Shown: piece after piece, positions 15,548-23,759 of the stretch
Numbering within the stretch: position 1 is the first letter of the stretch
How the letters are laid out: every line of letters starts with the position of its first letter
Assembly: GCA_020849725.1 (NCBI GenBank)
Contig: JADLAZ010000283.1
Coordinates: forward strand, 1 to 30,696
DNA: 30,696 bases
Direction of reading: 5' to 3'
Source: Chloroflexota bacterium
GTDB lineage: Bacteria; Chloroflexota; Chloroflexia; Thermomicrobiales; JADLAZ01
Program-made: the position numbers and the translations under genes
The notes under the pieces: model-generated
The model's database searches: none
Seen by the model: only the letters and a program-made list of their open reading frames with translations
Told to the model about the DNA's origin: nothing

Positions 15548-16032
15548 TGCTCGACGAGAACGGCGTCGTCCACCGCACGCAGCAGGTTGACCATTTCGAT
15601 GGCGACTGCCGCCGCCTCGAAGCCCTTGTTGCCGGCCTTGGTGCCGGCGCGCTCGATCGCCTGCTCGATCGTGTCGGTCGTCAGCACACCGAAGATAACC
15701 GGCACGCCCGTCTGCAGACCGATCTGGGCGACGCCCTTGGACACCTCGTTGGCCACGTAGTCGAAGTGCGGCGTCGCACCGCGAATGACCGCGCCCAGGC
15801 AGATAACAGCGCCATAGCGGCCGCTGCGGGCCAGGCGCTGGGCGACGATCGGGACCTCGAAGGAGCCCGGCGCCCAGGCGATATCAACGCGCTCGTCGGC
15901 CACGCCGTGCCGGCGCAGCGCATCCAGCGCGCCGCCGAGCAGCTTGCCGGTGATGAACTCATTCCAGCGCGCGACGACGATCGCGTAGGCCGCGTCACCC
16001 GCAACGAGATTTCCCTCGAATACGCGGCCCAT
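15544..16032 (-). CDS. ribH: 6,7-dimethyl-8-ribityllumazine synthase
   Basis: A 162-residue protein, the usual length. It condenses 5-amino-6-ribitylaminouracil with dihydroxybutanone phosphate to give lumazine, the penultimate step of riboflavin synthesis; it normally forms pentamers or 60-mer shells in the cytoplasm. Family motifs are present: [18 protein letters not shown], and [20 protein letters not shown] with the catalytic His in HFDYV, then FGVLTTD. The start ATG 16032 has AGGAGG 5 bases upstream; the longer frame to 16059 is not favoured. No other riboflavin genes are in the window. The HAD gene is coupled at its 3' end and the sigma factor gene lies 106 bases upstream on the same strand. 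Confidence 0.96.
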   Translation of the reverse strand: MGRVFEGNLVAGDAAYAIVVARWNEFITGKLLGGALDALRRHGVADERVDIAWAPGSFEVPIVAQRLARSGRYGAVICLGAVIRGATPHFDYVANEVSKGVAQIGLQTGVPVIFGVLTTDTIEQAIERAGTKAGNKGFEAAAVAIEMVNLLRAVDDAVLVEQ

Positions 16033-16092
16033 CGCCGCCTCCTTCCCACCCACGCACACGGGGGCGCACCACCGCGCCCAGCCACACCGGCC

Positions 16093-16098
16093 ATTCTA
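16093..16098 (-). promoter_or_regulatory. Possible -10 element for ribH
   Basis: Reading leftward, TAGAAT (5/6 consensus) stands out in a very GC-rich spacer about 60 bases before the ribH start. No good -35 is visible. No FMN riboswitch structure was recognised in the 106-base spacer, which is too short for one. Confidence 0.3.
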
Positions 16099-16138
16099 GC
16101 GCAGGCGGCGGCGCTGACGCGCAGCGCCCTGACCGGCG

Positions 16139-17119
16139 CTAGTCGGCCGACAGGGCTGGCAGGGAGACCGGCTCGTCGTCGGACAGGAAGCGGGGCAGGG
16201 TGACGCTGTCGTCCAGCCGCCGCCGCAGCGCCAGCAGGGCCGCGCGCTCGATCTGGCGCGCGCGCTCGCGCCCGACGCCGAGGGCAGCGCCGGCCTCGGC
16301 CAGCGTGCGTGGGTGGTCGTCCTCCAGGCCAAAGCGCAGCACCAGCAGACGCTGCTCGCGCACCGGCAGATCGAGCAGCGCCTGCTCCAGGTCATTGCGC
16401 AGCATCTGATCGGCCACCTGCTCTTCCGGTCCTGGCTCCTGCGCGCAGGCCAGCAGGTCACCAAGACCGTCGTCGTACTCGTCGCTGAGCGGTGCGTCCA
16501 GCGACACGGGATGCTGGGCGACATGCAGTGCCAGCGCCACGCGCTTCGGGCGCATGTGCAGTTCGGCAGCAATCTCCTCCAGGTTCGGCGTGCGGCCGAG
16601 CGTCTGGGTGAGGTCACGCATCGTGCGCTTGATCAGACGGACCAACTCGCTCATCCGGGCTGGGAGCCGGATGGTGCGCCCCTGGTCATTGAGTGCCCTG
16701 GTGATCGCCTGCCGGATCCACCAGGTCGCATAGGTCGCGAACCGGTGGCCGCGCCGCCAGTCGAAGCGCGTGACGGCGCGCAGCAGGCCCAGGTTGCCCT
16801 CCTGAATCAGGTCGAGCAGCGGAACACCCTGGTTGCCGTAGCGCTTGGCGATGCTCACGACCAGACGCAGGTTAGAGCGCACCATCTGCTGCAGCGCCGC
16901 GGCATCGCCCTGCTCGATGCGCTGCGTCAGCGCCACTTCCTCGGCAGCCGTCAGCAGCGGTGTGCGGGCGATATCGTGCAGGTAGAGTTGGATCGAATCG
17001 TATGCCGGCAGCGCCTCGGCCGCCTCGGCCGCCTCGGCGCCGAAGGCCAGCTGCTCTCCTGAGAGATGCTGCGCCGGCCGAAAGAGACCGACCGACGATC
17101 GATTCGCTGTCCTGACCAT
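16139..17119 (-). CDS. RNA polymerase sigma factor, sigma-70 group 1/2 type
   Basis: A 326-residue primary-like sigma factor. Region 1.2 is DSIQLYLHDIARTPLLT. Region 2 runs NLRLVVSIAKRYGNQGVPLLDLIQEGNLGLLRAV, with the -10-binding part RFATYATWWIRQAI. Region 3 follows, and region 4.2 has RTLAEAGAALGVGRERARQIE for the -35. It lacks a long region 1.1, so it may be a group 2 factor and not the housekeeping one. The N-terminus has a short Glu-Ala repeat (AEAAEAAEA) from a near-perfect DNA repeat at about 17014-17040. The start is ATG 17119, with GGGAGG 8 bases upstream; GTG 17122 directly before it is also possible. The 298-base spacer upstream (17120-17417) separates it from a divergent gene and shows no other gene. 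Confidence 0.94.
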   Translation of the reverse strand: MVRTANRSSVGLFRPAQHLSGEQLAFGAEAAEAAEALPAYDSIQLYLHDIARTPLLTAAEEVALTQRIEQGDAAALQQMVRSNLRLVVSIAKRYGNQGVPLLDLIQEGNLGLLRAVTRFDWRRGHRFATYATWWIRQAITRALNDQGRTIRLPARMSELVRLIKRTMRDLTQTLGRTPNLEEIAAELHMRPKRVALALHVAQHPVSLDAPLSDEYDDGLGDLLACAQEPGPEEQVADQMLRNDLEQALLDLPVREQRLLVLRFGLEDDHPRTLAEAGAALGVGRERARQIERAALLALRRRLDDSVTLPRFLSDDEPVSLPALSAD

Positions 17120-17417
17120 CACGGCACCCTCCCGATCAGCAGTCGGCGCCGAGCGTCATACTCGGTCCACTGTGAGCATAGGGCGCGGTCAATCTCAAAT
17201 GCGTAAGCCCCGCTTTCGGTCACGTTACAAAATGATCTCAGTCCGGGCGGGGGCGCGAGTCGGTGATGAGTGGGCGCAGCGGACACCGTGGGCGCGATGC
17301 CCCCCGGGCCATGTGCCATCCCCACCCCGCCTTTGGATCGGCTACGATGCCCGGCGGCGACTCGGTCGGCGCCGGCCAGCACGTCGGTTGTGCCGGCTCA
17401 CGCGAAGGAGAATGACG

Positions 17418-18533
17418 ATGATTGGCGCCACCACCCTGACCAACCTGGCGACGATGCGCGACTTCCGGTCGCGGCGCTTCTCCAGCTACGACCCCACCGG
17501 CGGCAACCTCGATAGCTGGAAGTTCCAGCCGGGCGAGGCACGTGTCATCGCTCAGGCCGACGGGCCGGGCTGCATCAAGCACATCTGGATGACGGCCGCC
17601 TGCGCCGCGCCTGCCTTCGCGCGCCGCATCGTGCTGCGGATGTTCTGGGACGGCGAGGCGACACCCAGCGTCGAGTGTCCGCTGGGCGACTTCTTCGGCC
17701 TGGGTCACGGCTTGTTCAGGAACTTCGTCAGCCTGCCGTTGCAGATGAGTCCCGAGAATGGCCGCAGCCTGAACTGCTGGTTCCCAATGCCATTCACGGA
17801 CGGCATGCGCATCGAGGTCACCAGCGAGTGTGAAACAGAGGTCTTCACACTCCACTTCTATGTCGACTGGGAGCAGTACCCGGCTCCGGCCGCTACGCGC
17901 GACCTGGTCCGGTTCCACGCGCAGTGGCGGCGCGAGAATCCGACCGCCAGCCTGGAGATCCCCGGTGGGCCCGACCGCACGGACGAGGCGATCTGGCGCA
18001 AAGCCTACTGGGAAGGCCTGAAGAACACCGACGGCGCCGGCAACTACACCATCCTGGAGGCGACCGGACGTGGCCACTATGTCGGCTGCCACCTGGACAT
18101 CGATTGCTTCGAGCGTCAGATGAACGACTGGTATGGCGAGGGCGACGACATGATCTTCATCGATGGCGAGGCCTGGCCGCCAGCGCTGCACGGCACCGGC
18201 ACCGAGGACATGTTCAACATGGCCTATTGCCCGACGCAGGAGTATCACGGCCCGTATCACGGCCTGATCCTCTACGGCGAGCACGGCGACTGGCGCTGGA
18301 AGGGCAAGCAGACCTGTTATCGCTACTACATCGAGGACCCAATCGCCTTCCAACAGTCGATCCGGGTGACGATCGAGCACGGTCACGGCAACAAGCTGGC
18401 CAACGACTACGCCAGCACCGCCTACTGGTACCAGTCCGAGCCGCACGGCCGCTTCCCGGCGCTGCCGCCGGCGCCGGCCCGCCTGCCGCGTCCGGATGAG
18501 CCACCCTACCTCTTCGGCCAGCGACGCGAATAG
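17418..18533 (+). CDS. DUF2961 / GH172-type glycoside hydrolase
   Basis: A 371-residue protein with the DUF2961 signature throughout: GPGCIKHIWMT, ECPLGDFFGLGHG, MPFTDGMRIEV, and the core EGDDMIFIDGE followed by HGTGTEDMFNMAYCP. DUF2961 defines glycoside hydrolase family 172, whose studied members act on difructose dianhydride and on arabinofuranosides and form trimers or hexamers with paired jelly-roll folds. The acidic residues in GEGDD and in GTGTED are the likely catalytic glutamates (inference from conservation). ATG 17418 is chosen because AAGGAG lies 7 bases upstream; ATG 17412 is too close to it. No signal peptide is seen, so it is probably cytoplasmic, acting on an imported small glycoside. 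It converges with the glycosyltransferase pair 21 bases away, with no clear terminator between. Confidence 0.88.
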   Translation: MIGATTLTNLATMRDFRSRRFSSYDPTGGNLDSWKFQPGEARVIAQADGPGCIKHIWMTAACAAPAFARRIVLRMFWDGEATPSVECPLGDFFGLGHGLFRNFVSLPLQMSPENGRSLNCWFPMPFTDGMRIEVTSECETEVFTLHFYVDWEQYPAPAATRDLVRFHAQWRRENPTASLEIPGGPDRTDEAIWRKAYWEGLKNTDGAGNYTILEATGRGHYVGCHLDIDCFERQMNDWYGEGDDMIFIDGEAWPPALHGTGTEDMFNMAYCPTQEYHGPYHGLILYGEHGDWRWKGKQTCYRYYIEDPIAFQQSIRVTIEHGHGNKLANDYASTAYWYQSEPHGRFPALPPAPARLPRPDEPPYLFGQRRE

Positions 18534-18554
18534 TGAGTGATGAGTTCACATCCC

Positions 18555-19571
18555 TCATTGCTTCCGTAGTCGCCAGAGGACGCCGGCCGGGTAGCCGGCC
18601 AGCTTGGCCAGATCACCCACCAGCCGGATCACCGGCACCAACGCCATGGCGCTGATCGCGCCGCGTGGGCCAAGGCCGCGCAGGTAGGGCAGCAGCCGCG
18701 CGTACGGTCGCCAGCAGTACGCGGTCGCACCGACCAACAGCAGCGACCCGGCCAGCAGCATGCCAGCCCGACCGCCGCGGACGCCCAGGGCCGCCAGTAC
18801 CGGCGCACCGGCGTAGACGGCGCAGCGGACAGCGTGGCGCCGCCGCCAGAGGTCGGCCTTGCCGTCGCCGCGCGCGTACCGGTAGTACTGCCGCCAGAAG
18901 GCCGTCAGCGTCGCACGAGGCCGGAAGAAGACCACCGCTGCCGGTACGAAGGCGAACCGCAGTCCCCGTTCCCGCAGCGCCAGATCGAAGACGAGATCTT
19001 CGCCGTAGTCGAGCCACTCGGGGTAGCCACCGGCGGACTGCCAGGCGGCCCGCGTGAATGCGACCGAGCGGCTGGATGGCAGGAACGTCGCGGGCGCGAT
19101 CTCGTCGAGGGTCGGCAGCACCGTCGCGCCCATGGCACGCTCGAACACCGTGCGCGGGTCGGTCACGAACCAGCCGGCGACGACGTCGGCCACCGGCAGC
19201 GCGCCATCCGGCCCTGGCAGCAGTCGCTCGGTGATCGCCGCCAGCCAGCCGGGAGCCGGCCGCGCGCCAGCGTCGGTGACCGCGACAATGTCGCTCGCTG
19301 CTGCCGCGATCGCCCGGTTCCGACCGGCGCTGATCGACGCGCCCGGCGCGTCGATAATCTGCAGTGGCAGGCGGTCGGCCCAGGTCCGCAGTCGGGCGAC
19401 GGTACCGTCGGTCGAGCCGCCGTCGACGACAACGATCTCGCGCGGCTGCACCGTCTGACCATGCAGCGCGGTCAGCAACTCGTCGATGCTGGCTGCCTCG
19501 TCGCGCACCGTCACGACGATGCTGGCCTCCACGCTGGGGCGCGTCTCCGGCGCCGGCGGTGTGCCGCTCAC
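18555..19571 (-). CDS. Family 2 glycosyltransferase with C-terminal membrane segments
   Basis: A 338-residue enzyme. The GT-A fold shows ASIVVTVRDEA and EIVVVDGGSTDGT at the N-terminus, VTDAGARP as the nucleotide-metal site (in place of a strict DxD), and GYPEWLDYGEDLVFDLALRERG with the ED acceptor motif. The last 100 residues hold two to three hydrophobic stretches, so it is probably membrane-associated. Start GTG 19571 overlaps the stop of the upstream GT4 gene as GTGA. The reading frame continues upstream to 19751 but only through that gene. It likely adds a sugar to a lipid-linked or surface glycan with its partner; donor and acceptor are unknown. Confidence 0.91.
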   Translation of the reverse strand: MSGTPPAPETRPSVEASIVVTVRDEAASIDELLTALHGQTVQPREIVVVDGGSTDGTVARLRTWADRLPLQIIDAPGASISAGRNRAIAAAASDIVAVTDAGARPAPGWLAAITERLLPGPDGALPVADVVAGWFVTDPRTVFERAMGATVLPTLDEIAPATFLPSSRSVAFTRAAWQSAGGYPEWLDYGEDLVFDLALRERGLRFAFVPAAVVFFRPRATLTAFWRQYYRYARGDGKADLWRRRHAVRCAVYAGAPVLAALGVRGGRAGMLLAGSLLLVGATAYCWRPYARLLPYLRGLGPRGAISAMALVPVIRLVGDLAKLAGYPAGVLWRLRKQ

Positions 19572-20827
19572 AGCGTTCCCGCCGGCGCCAGCGGCCGGCC
19601 GTCCCGTCGTGCCAGCGCCCGCTCGTAGACAGCACCGAAGCGGCGCACAAGCACGCTCCAGTCGTAGCGCACCGCCGTCGCCTGGCCGGCCTGCCCCAGG
19701 TGCGCCCGCAGCGCCGGCTCGCCGAGGACGCGCTCGAGTTGGCGTTGCCACTGGGCGGGGGTGTCAGCCAGGAGCACATCGCGGCCATGCTCGACGGCGA
19801 TACCCTCGGCGCCCATCGTCGTCGACACCACTGGCCGCCCGGCGGCCAGCGCATTGAGCAGTTTGAGCCGGACGCCGCCGCCGTAGCGCATCGGCACGAC
19901 GTAGGCGGTCGCGCCCCACAGGTACGGCCGGTCGTCCGGCACGGCGCCCGTCACCGTAATGCCGGCGCGCAGACCGTGCGCGCGCACCGCCGCCGTCGGC
20001 CGCTGACCAACCAGGCCGAGCGTCAGCGCCGGCCACTGCTGCCGCAGCCGCGGCCACACCGCTCGGGTCAGCCACGCCACCGCGTCGATGTTGGGCCGGT
20101 AATCCATCGTGCCGCTGAACAGAAGATCGAAGCGCGGCAGGCCCGGCGTGTCCGGGTCCACCGGCGCGTAGCGGCGCACATCCACGCCGTTGGGGACCAG
20201 CGCCGGCGCCAGTGCCGGGTCCAGCACTGCCAGCGCCACCGCATCCGCGGCTGAAACAGCCACAAGCCCATCAGCCGCGAGGCAGGCGGCGCGCTCGAAA
20301 CGCTTCAGTCTCCGCCACTGTATGGCCGAGTAGGCCGCCACCGGCCAGCGCCGCGGTGCGCGCCAGTCGGTGGCGGCGGCGCGCTGCTGCAGCAGCCATT
20401 CGGCGTTGAACTCATCCAGCACGATCGCCGGGCCGGCCGACCCGCGCTGGCGCCGGACCTCCAGGGCGTAGCGCGCAACCTCCAGCCCACCGACGTAAAT
20501 CAGGTCCACGCCGCCGCGTTGCGTGGCCAATTGCACGCGCGTCTGGGCGTCGGGTGTCCAGAGCCGGTCGGCCAGGTCCGGCCGGGTCGAGCCGCCTAGC
20601 ACCGCCAGCCGGCGGCGCCAGTCGCGCACTGGCGCCGGCAGCACGCTGGCCGTCACCCGCTCCGGCAGCGGCTCGGCCACCGGTGCGCCGTCGTCCGACC
20701 CGAACGTCACCACCTGGACGTCAGCGCCCATCTGCTCGACGAGATGGCGCAGGATGTACCAGGTGCGGATGACAGCTCCGGACCCGGTCGGCTGGGGCAG
20801 ACCCGGTGTCAGCATCAGCACGCGCAC
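19568..20827 (-). CDS. Family 4/1 glycosyltransferase (GT-B fold)
   Basis: A 419-residue enzyme starting with GTG 20827 (MRVLMLTPGLPQPTGSGAVIR), a typical GT-B opening with the glycine-rich loop. An N-terminal domain is followed by LLFSGTMDYRPNIDAVAWL and, near the C-terminus, the nucleotide-sugar site VVPMRYGGGVRLKLLNALAAGRPVV with a conserved lysine and a later MGAEGIAV. This pattern matches glycosyltransferases used in exopolysaccharide and O-antigen-like synthesis. It is translationally coupled to the GT2 gene. Its 5' leader carries a run of heptamers (20841-20875), and the ribosome-binding site (GGAAG) is weak. Confidence 0.91.
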   Translation of the reverse strand: MRVLMLTPGLPQPTGSGAVIRTWYILRHLVEQMGADVQVVTFGSDDGAPVAEPLPERVTASVLPAPVRDWRRRLAVLGGSTRPDLADRLWTPDAQTRVQLATQRGGVDLIYVGGLEVARYALEVRRQRGSAGPAIVLDEFNAEWLLQQRAAATDWRAPRRWPVAAYSAIQWRRLKRFERAACLAADGLVAVSAADAVALAVLDPALAPALVPNGVDVRRYAPVDPDTPGLPRFDLLFSGTMDYRPNIDAVAWLTRAVWPRLRQQWPALTLGLVGQRPTAAVRAHGLRAGITVTGAVPDDRPYLWGATAYVVPMRYGGGVRLKLLNALAAGRPVVSTTMGAEGIAVEHGRDVLLADTPAQWQRQLERVLGEPALRAHLGQAGQATAVRYDWSVLVRRFGAVYERALARRDGRPLAPAGTL

Positions 20828-20840
20828 GGTGTGTCGCTTC

Positions 20841-20875
20841 CAGTAGCCAGTAGCCGGTAGCCAGTCGTCAGTGGG
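20841..20875. repeat. Heptanucleotide tandem repeat in the leader of the GT4 gene
   Basis: Five 7-base units in a row: CAGTAGC, CAGTAGC, CGGTAGC, CAGTCGT, CAGTGGG. They lie 13 bases upstream of the GTG start of the leftward glycosyltransferase. The same period but a different unit is found at 6008-6062 and 13201-13229. Confidence 0.75.
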
Positions 20876-20974
20876 TTCGTGGGATGTGTCGGGGCAGGGC
20901 TTGCCACTGTCCAGAATGTTCCTCGCCGGAGGTGGCGCCCCGGGGAGCGGGAGAGGTAGGTGCGATCGTGGCGA

Positions 20975-21001
20975 CGGCCCACTCCGGTGGGGAGTGGGCC
21001 G
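20975..21001 (-). terminator. Hairpin downstream of the FtsH-like gene
   Basis: A perfect 11-bp stem (CGGCCCACTCC / GGAGTGGGCCG) with a 5-base loop, starting 27 bases after the stop codon of the FtsH-like gene. It has no T-run on the leftward strand, so it is a terminator-like or 3'-protecting hairpin and not a classic intrinsic terminator. Confidence 0.6.
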
Positions 21002-21028
21002 CCCATCGTGGTGCCGGTGTAGGAGCGG

Positions 21029-22978
21029 TCAGTCGTCGGAGCCGCCGCGACCTTCGGGACGCTCGCCGCCGGTGGTTGCCGGTTCGTCGTTGCGGGTGGG
21101 CGGCGGTGCGGGCTGGTAGGCGGCGGTGGTTCCGCCCAGTGGCGGCGCCGGTCGGTCGGTGGGGGAGCCGAGGTCAGCGGCGGCCGGGGCGATGGCCGCG
21201 ACGGCCGGGCCGCCAGCTACGGCCATAGCCGCCGCGGCAGCCACCTTCTCGTCCTGCACCTGGCGCAGCAGATCTTCCACGTCCTGGCTGTTGAGCTCAT
21301 CACGGGCGATCAGCGCCTCGGCAATGGCGATGACGTCGTCGCGGCGCCGCTCCAGCAACTGCTTGACCTCAAGCATCTGCTGCTGGAGTACCCGCTCGAC
21401 CTTGTCTTGCATCTGGTTGTCGGCGACGACCTGATTGGTGACGACGCCGAACAGCGCGGTCGGGTTGACGATCGTCTCCGCCATGCCCCAGTGGTAGAGG
21501 TAGCGCGCGGTCAGCTCCGTTGCCGAGTGGAAATCGCCGCCGACACCGTTCAGGCGCGTGCCGAGAAACTGCTCCTCGGCAGCGCGGCTGGCGAGTGAGA
21601 TCTTGATGTGGGCCAGGATCTCCTCTTTCGATGTGGCCGCGCCGACGCTCTCCTCGGTCGGCTTGGTCGACGAGAAGCCGCCGACGCCCGCGCCGAGGTT
21701 GCCGTAGCGCATCAGCGTCACCTTGGCGAACCGAGCGCGCGTGATGCCGGCGTACTCAATCTGTGCCACCGTGTGACCGGCCTCGTGGTAGGCAATGCGC
21801 CGCTTGTCCACCGCTGCCATCGCCTTCACCGGCTGGCGGATACCGTACTCATGCGTGTCGCGCGCCATGGTGAAATCATCGTAATTGATGATCGTGCGGC
21901 CATCAAAATGCGCGTGAACGGCGGCTTCATTGAGAACATACTTGATGGCGACTGGTGTGTAACCCATCGTATCGTTGACCATGCGGTCGACATCGATATC
22001 CGGCTCGTGGGCGACCTTGGCGAGATAGTACAGCAGGATGTCGCGCCGACCGGTGGCATCCGGCGCTTCGACCCTGATCTTGCGGTCGAAGCGGCCCGGT
22101 CGCAGGAGCGCCTGATCGAGGACCTCGACCAAGTTGGTTGCCGCACACGTCAGCACGGCCGGCATCTCCGCCTTCTTGCGCCGCAGGCCAAAAACGCGGA
22201 GCAGGCGGCTCTTCCAACCCTGGTCCGTCGGTGGCGGGTCCATCTGCATCAGCAGTTCGTTCAACAGGCCAGTGCCGCCCCCACCCATGAACCCGCCCAT
22301 CATGCCGATGCCCTGGCCAGCGCCGCTGGAGCGCGCCATGCCAATGGCGTCAATCTCATCGATGAAGATGATGCACGCGCCATGCTTGCGGGCCAGCTTC
22401 CGCGCCTTGCCGTAGAGCATCATGACTTTGATGTTACCGATGCCCATGAACATGCTGGTCATCGACGGCGCTGAAATGTAGCCGAAAGGTACCCCCGCTT
22501 CCGTGGAGATTGCCTGGGCCAGGTAGCTCTTGCCGGTGCCTGGCGGGCCGGCGAGCAGCAAGCCGCGAATGTGCTCGCCGCCCATCTGCTTGAACTCCTT
22601 GACCCCGCGCAACAGCACGACGATGCGCCGCGCCGCCTCCAACACCTCGGGGTTGCCCCGGTAGTCCGCGAACGTGATGCCGGTCTCGCCGGGCATCACC
22701 CAGTACGTTCGTCCGCGGCCCAGGAACCAGAAAAGGGCGCCGAACTGGACGATCATGAAGAACATGGCGAAGACGAGCTGGAACGCGAAGAAGAGCACGA
22801 TACCCGCGACCGGTCCCCAGGTATCGATCGTTGGCAACATGAAGACAGCGAAGACCACGACCAGGAGGATGAGGAGGAAGATGATCTTCAGCCTGGGAGC
22901 GAAGGCATCCATGAACCCTTCGAGCGCCTCGTCGATCTGCTGGTCTTTCTCGCTGCGTTGACGCGCTGCGCCTGCCAT
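21029..22978 (-). CDS. FtsH-like membrane AAA+ zinc metalloprotease, divergent form without periplasmic domain
   Basis: A 649-residue protein. Two N-terminal membrane helices (about 31-48 and 57-87) are joined by only about 8 residues, so the usual periplasmic domain is absent. The AAA+ domain has Walker A GPPGTGKS (144-151), pore-loop MFMG (176-179, where FtsH has FVG), Walker B IIFIDEIDAI (203-212) and the second region of homology with LLRPGRFDRK (291-300). It carries two insertions: a Gly/Met-rich stretch (about 218-236) and a basic one (about 248-271, WKSRLLRVFGLRRKKAE). The protease domain has HEAGH (398-402) and Asp482 as third zinc ligand. The C-terminus (about 580-649) is Ala/Pro-rich and disordered. 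Start ATG 22978 follows GGGAGG. It probably degrades membrane or soluble proteins, in an operon with the small membrane protein upstream. Confidence 0.93.
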   Translation of the reverse strand: MAGAARQRSEKDQQIDEALEGFMDAFAPRLKIIFLLILLVVVFAVFMLPTIDTWGPVAGIVLFFAFQLVFAMFFMIVQFGALFWFLGRGRTYWVMPGETGITFADYRGNPEVLEAARRIVVLLRGVKEFKQMGGEHIRGLLLAGPPGTGKSYLAQAISTEAGVPFGYISAPSMTSMFMGIGNIKVMMLYGKARKLARKHGACIIFIDEIDAIGMARSSGAGQGIGMMGGFMGGGGTGLLNELLMQMDPPPTDQGWKSRLLRVFGLRRKKAEMPAVLTCAATNLVEVLDQALLRPGRFDRKIRVEAPDATGRRDILLYYLAKVAHEPDIDVDRMVNDTMGYTPVAIKYVLNEAAVHAHFDGRTIINYDDFTMARDTHEYGIRQPVKAMAAVDKRRIAYHEAGHTVAQIEYAGITRARFAKVTLMRYGNLGAGVGGFSSTKPTEESVGAATSKEEILAHIKISLASRAAEEQFLGTRLNGVGGDFHSATELTARYLYHWGMAETIVNPTALFGVVTNQVVADNQMQDKVERVLQQQMLEVKQLLERRRDDVIAIAEALIARDELNSQDVEDLLRQVQDEKVAAAAAMAVAGGPAVAAIAPAAADLGSPTDRPAPPLGGTTAAYQPAPPPTRNDEPATTGGERPEGRGGSDD

Positions 22979-23040
22979 GCAACCTCCCTGCTCCGGTGCG
23001 CCCGAGGCGCCCGAGGCCGACGATGCCCGTTCGACGTCGC

Positions 23041-23580
23041 TCAGTCGATGTTGACGATCTTGCCGGCCTTGTTGACAGTGAAGGTGTAGGGCAACTCCTG
23101 TGTCTGCTGGCCCTGGCTCACCGTCACGATATACAGAAAGACTTTGCGACCGTCAGACAGATCGGCGCCAGCGCCGAAGCGGTGTGTCAGCTTGATGCCA
23201 GATTGCCGTCGCTGGAGCTGCTGCTGCTGCAACTCCTGCAGCGACTGACCGCGTTGCTGCAGCGCGGACCGGAGTTGCTCGTCCATCGCGCCCCACATCA
23301 TGTCGGCGTTGAAGTCCTTCTGCCCGCGCAGGTAGGATTCCACCGAGATGCGCGCGTCCTCGACCGGAGCCGCCGCCGGTGCGCCGGGCAGCGCCAATGT
23401 GCCGCTAGTGAGCGCAAACATGCTGCCGATCGCCATCACCAACAGGATCAGCGCGGGCAGCGGGTAGCGTCGCCAGAAGCCGAAGACGACCATCAGGACC
23501 CGCACAATGACATAGAGAAGCGCCTTGACGACTGCGCGGAGTGGATTGCTGCGATGTGGTGTCGGCTCTACCTGCGCCAT
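23041..23580 (-). CDS. Small membrane protein upstream of the FtsH-like gene, function unknown
   Basis: A 179-residue protein from ATG 23580, preceded by GGGAAGAG. Residues about 16-35 and 40-62 are hydrophobic, separated by a basic turn (FGFWRRYPLP), giving one or two membrane helices. The outer or inner soluble part (about 70-179) holds a Gln-rich coiled-coil-like stretch (QQRGQSLQELQQQQLQRRQ) and ends in a small beta-rich region (VFLYIVTVSQGQ, LPYTFTVNKAGKIVNID). The C-terminal half resembles small NTF2/SnoaL-like folds, but this is weak. It lies 62 bases upstream of the FtsH-like gene on the same strand, so the two are probably cotranscribed. It could be a substrate-binding partner or regulator of the protease; this is inference only. 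Confidence 0.78.
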   Translation of the reverse strand: MAQVEPTPHRSNPLRAVVKALLYVIVRVLMVVFGFWRRYPLPALILLVMAIGSMFALTSGTLALPGAPAAAPVEDARISVESYLRGQKDFNADMMWGAMDEQLRSALQQRGQSLQELQQQQLQRRQSGIKLTHRFGAGADLSDGRKVFLYIVTVSQGQQTQELPYTFTVNKAGKIVNID

Positions 23581-23691
23581 GGTCTCTTCCCTCACACGTG
23601 ACGGCGACGCGGTTCCTACCCTGTTCGGCTGAAAAGCTGCTGCGATACCCGGCCCGAGCGCGCGAGAAGCGGAAGTCGCCGATTCCCTGAC

Positions 23692-23697
23692 AGTATA
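23692..23697 (-). promoter_or_regulatory. Possible -10 element for the small membrane protein / FtsH-like unit
   Basis: Reading leftward, TATACT (5/6 match) follows directly after TTGACA. The two boxes are adjacent and so cannot form one promoter. With TATACT as the -10, no good -35 is seen at 16-18 bases. It lies about 110 bases before the start codon. Confidence 0.3.
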
Positions 23698-23759
23698 TGT
23701 CAAACTTGGCTCGCCCGCTACCTGGCGTGGTGGTCATACGAGCCAGGGGTCAGGAGGGA

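Noticed and set aside
16033..16138. FMN riboswitch before ribH
   Set aside because: The spacer is about 100 bases, too short, and shows none of the conserved RFN blocks.
17238..18446. Long leftward open frame (about 400 codons) opposite the DUF2961 gene
   Set aside because: It is exactly antisense to a gene with clear family motifs, has no ribosome-binding site or recognisable domain, and follows from the high GC at third codon positions.
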